Part shown: positions 30,777 through 32,809 of the stretch, in pieces
How positions within the stretch are numbered: position 1 is the first letter of the stretch
Layout: every line of letters begins with the position of its first letter
Assembly (NCBI GenBank): GCA_947588805.1
Contig: CANPYR010000028.1
Span: forward strand, 1 to 32,809
DNA: 32,809 nucleotides
From: an uncultured Clostridia bacterium
Lineage (GTDB): Bacteria; Bacillota; Clostridia; Oscillospirales; Ruminococcaceae
Direction: 5' to 3'
Notes under the pieces: model-generated
Databases searched by the model: none
Told to the model about the DNA's origin: nothing
What the model saw: the letters and a program-made list of their open reading frames with translations, nothing else
Translations under genes and position numbers: made by a program

Positions 30777-32468
30777 TTATTTTTCTTCTTCAAATATCCA
30801 TACCGATTCGTATACGTCTTTTCTTTCATCCTGCTTTAATACATGAAGCTTTATCCTGTTTCCGTCGACCTTTTCGTAGGTAAGATTTACCGAGCCGCGG
30901 CTGTCTAACATCTCGCGAAGGTTGTCAAAATTGATAAGCTCCTCGAAGTAGGGTGAAAATTCCGGCTTTACATATCTTCTCACATACTTTCTGAGCGCGT
31001 CTTTATAGTTATAGTCCGACTGCTCCAAAAGCTCCGCGAAATAGTTCGGGATATAGATATGTCTTACGTTTTCGGTATCGAGATCCACAAAATATACTCC
31101 CGCGAAGCGCTTCGAGATAAGCTTTAAGAAGTACTCCTCGTCCTTCTTTTCATTTAAAAGCTTCTCAAGCTCGTCGTTCATCTGATTGCGCTTACGTCTG
31201 TCTCCGTGGCTCTGATAGTATGCGGCTTTGTCCTCGCGCATCTTAAGCTCGGCTTCGCCGATAATACGCTCCCTGTCCTCCGGCTCGCCGGTTGCGAATC
31301 CCACGGCTACCTCGTAATTATCCTCTCTGAGGTCCTTTCTGACCTCAGCCATCACCCTTGAAACGGTGCCTTCGGAGAGCCTTACGGAAATTACCACAAA
31401 CTCGTCGCCGCCGATCCTGTAGCATCTTTCATCGGGAAAGTATTTTTTCAGAGCGTCCGCGACCGCGCAGAGCATATTATCTCCCGCATCGTGGCCTAAA
31501 AGGTTGTTGACCTCATGAAGTCCGTTTACGTCTATGTATGCGACCGACATCCGCTTGAAGTTGGATTTTGCGATATTTGCAAGATCCTCGTTATACTTGT
31601 GGCGGTTATATAAAAGGGTAAGCGCGTCGCGGTTGAACATCTCGACAAGCTTTTCACGGTTGCGAAGCTCGGTTATATGCTCCTCGTGAACGTCGCGGAC
31701 GTAAAGCGTAAGGATCTGGTTGTCGTTAGTATATTCTACCGACGGGAACAGATACATCTGCGCCCATCTGAAACCGTTTTGGGATTTTCTTCTGTAGCGG
31801 ATGGTCCTTCTTGCGGTATCCTCCTTAAAAACTCTTTTAAGGCGTTCTACGTCGGTAAATTCAAGATAAGCGTCGATATCGTCGGGATGGACGTTGCCGT
31901 TTTGGGCGAACGAGCGGAACCAAGCGGATATGGAATTCGGTATCGGAGCGTTTTCCTCCATCACCTTGACGCGTTCGTATGTATCGGTAGTCAGGTTTAT
32001 TCTCAGGATTTTATAATAGAATACGGAAAGGACAGATATCGCGTCGAACATCGTCGTAGTATCGGAATCGGCTTCGCGCCAGGAAAACAGGACCCATGGA
32101 TTCTCGGGACTGCATCCCGCGGGAGCCATGATACTGAAAGTCATCCACCTGAAGCTGTCGCCGACCTTGCGGCGGTAGCTGTATACTCCTCTTCTGTCGC
32201 CGGTATAAGCCTTTTGCTTCACAAATTCCGGGTTTGAAAACTGTAAATAAGCGTCGGCGTGGTCCGGAAAAACTGTGCCGTCGCGGACCTGTCTGCGGAT
32301 ATAGGTATAAATATCCGGCGAATCGGCGTGGACATCGTCCTCAAAATCCTTTTCGCGCTTGATGAATTTAAATTCACCCGTTTCTATATTTACCCTTGCA
32401 AGCTTTGAAAATATCGAAATTACGGTATCTTCCGCAAAGCGGAGCATTGTCTCATCAATATAATCCAA
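30777..32468 (-). CDS. Cytoplasmic GGDEF diguanylate cyclase with three PAS-like regions
   Basis: The start is TTG 32468, preceded by GGAGAG; the longer frame to 32588 runs through the promoter at 32560-32588 and is rejected. The 563 residues include two N-terminal PAS-like repeats (about 15-125, ending YSYRRKVGDSFRWMTFSI; and 150-270, ending IRYRRKSQNGFRWAQMYLF). The GGDEF domain has the active site RIGGDEF (353-357) and substrate-binding LLYNRHKYNEDL, so it should make cyclic di-GMP. The inhibitory RxxD site is not present at the usual distance. A third region at the C-terminus (about 455-563, AGVYFVDLDTENVRHIYIP) resembles the N-terminal repeats. No membrane segment is seen. Confidence 0.9.
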   Translation of the reverse strand: MDYIDETMLRFAEDTVISIFSKLARVNIETGEFKFIKREKDFEDDVHADSPDIYTYIRRQVRDGTVFPDHADAYLQFSNPEFVKQKAYTGDRRGVYSYRRKVGDSFRWMTFSIMAPAGCSPENPWVLFSWREADSDTTTMFDAISVLSVFYYKILRINLTTDTYERVKVMEENAPIPNSISAWFRSFAQNGNVHPDDIDAYLEFTDVERLKRVFKEDTARRTIRYRRKSQNGFRWAQMYLFPSVEYTNDNQILTLYVRDVHEEHITELRNREKLVEMFNRDALTLLYNRHKYNEDLANIAKSNFKRMSVAYIDVNGLHEVNNLLGHDAGDNMLCAVADALKKYFPDERCYRIGGDEFVVISVRLSEGTVSRVMAEVRKDLREDNYEVAVGFATGEPEDRERIIGEAELKMREDKAAYYQSHGDRRKRNQMNDELEKLLNEKKDEEYFLKLISKRFAGVYFVDLDTENVRHIYIPNYFAELLEQSDYNYKDALRKYVRRYVKPEFSPYFEELINFDNLREMLDSRGSVNLTYEKVDGNRIKLHVLKQDERKDVYESVWIFEEEK

Positions 32469-32559
32469 AATAATCTCTCCAGACTCAGTGAAATTTTTTG
32501 GGGAAAGCGATATGTAAATAAGTGACGAATAAAAATAAAAATTTGAATGAATATTATTT

Positions 32560-32588
32560 ATTTTAGCACATACTTGTGAAAAAGTCAA
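32560..32588 (-). promoter_or_regulatory. Promoter of the diguanylate cyclase operon
   Basis: On the minus strand TTGACT (32583-32588) and TAAAAT (32560-32565) are separated by 17 bases. Transcription would start near 32553, which excludes any upstream start codon. Confidence 0.85.
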
Positions 32589-32630
32589 TCCCCGCGCGGG
32601 GAAAATTTTGAGGATCGCGGGGGGAAAGAC

Positions 32631-32809
32631 GCGGCGGCGAGAATCGCTGCTTTACTTCAGAAGCACTACTGACTGCTCCCCACCCTCCCGCCCGGCCCGC
32701 GAATCTCGCCGCCGCACCCGGGGTTTCTGCTTCTGACTTTAGTATTCTGCAGTCATAAAGCTTATCAAACTGAACCTATAGTCTTCTGCTCCTATTTTTA
32801 CTTTTATCG
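32631..32809 (-). repeat. Intergenic repeat element copy B, cut by window end
   Basis: This is the reverse-oriented copy of the element at 29126-29304. The 17-bp arms (32631-32647 and 32699-32715) match with one mismatch and the G-quadruplex motif is intact on the minus strand (32678-32693). The outer flank with CTATAGGTTCAG and AAAGTCAGAAGCAGAAA is conserved to the window end. It lies upstream of the diguanylate cyclase promoter. Confidence 0.85.

Noticed and set aside
32469-32588. N-terminal extension of the diguanylate cyclase
   Set aside because: These bases hold the -35/-10 promoter pair and an A/T-rich leader; the ribosome binding site fits TTG 32468.
29126-32809. Composite transposon bounded by the two inverted repeat copies
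   Set aside because: No transposase or integrase lies between the copies; the genes inside have ordinary promoters and composition. Kept only as an inversion or repeat observation.

Overview
The window looks like a chromosomal segment from a Gram-positive clostridial bacterium, most likely a gut or rumen relative of the Ruminococcaceae/Oscillospiraceae. This is inferred from gene content: a T-box leader before valS, strong AAGGAGG-type ribosome binding sites, consensus TTGACA/TATAAT promoters, lipobox lipoproteins, a YpeB spore-germination protein, and two secreted proteins ending in dockerin sequence. No phage, transposase, plasmid or CRISPR genes are visible. It reads as ordinary chromosome with accessory secreted proteins and short intergenic repeats.

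Layout. 1-490: tRNA-Asp, tRNA-Phe and tRNA-Gly with a strong terminator. 674-2000: a small membrane-anchored unknown and, convergent to it, a solitary MazF-type toxin. 1998-3192: a lipoprotein with a Thr/Pro linker and a C-terminal HELGH zinc-metalloprotease domain resembling the anthrax lethal factor catalytic domain. 3285-7704: small membrane protein, recD2, comF and mreB as one operon. 7767-15159: ECF sigma factor, a 736-residue membrane partner (candidate anti-sigma/sensor), then a 1418-residue secreted GH5 glycoside hydrolase with Ig-like domains, four Cys/His repeats and a dockerin. 15379-18844 (minus): ABC exporter (ATPase and two permeases) next to an OmpR-type response regulator without a histidine kinase. 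18902-23276 (minus): CPBP-family membrane protease downstream of T-box-controlled valS. 23400-25462: CmpB-like membrane protein and, convergent to it, a CorC/CNNM transporter. 25507-27432: secreted leucine-rich-repeat protein with a terminal half-dockerin. 27600-28946: ypeB. 29488-32588 (minus): small lipoprotein, nitroreductase-like protein and a diguanylate cyclase.

How the parts may work together. The sigma/membrane-partner pair lies directly upstream of the dockerin-bearing GH5 enzyme. Both the sigma gene and the enzyme gene carry GCAAC-N17-xGTAT upstream, which suggests (inference) a surface-sensing switch for a carbohydrate-degrading enzyme. The GH5 enzyme and the LRR protein share a His/Cys module (HDYxYKYD...HWxxC) just before their dockerin sequence. 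The response regulator and ABC exporter are linked by four direct repeats at exact 11-bp spacing upstream of the exporter, the classic layout for OmpR/PhoB binding.

Three intergenic patterns stand out. First, heptanucleotide-period repeats with different unit sequences occur in at least six gaps. Second, a roughly 180-bp element occurs twice in opposite orientation, built from a 17-bp inverted repeat around a perfect short-loop G-quadruplex motif. Third, a TTTCGCCGG/GCCGCA sequence recurs downstream of genes.
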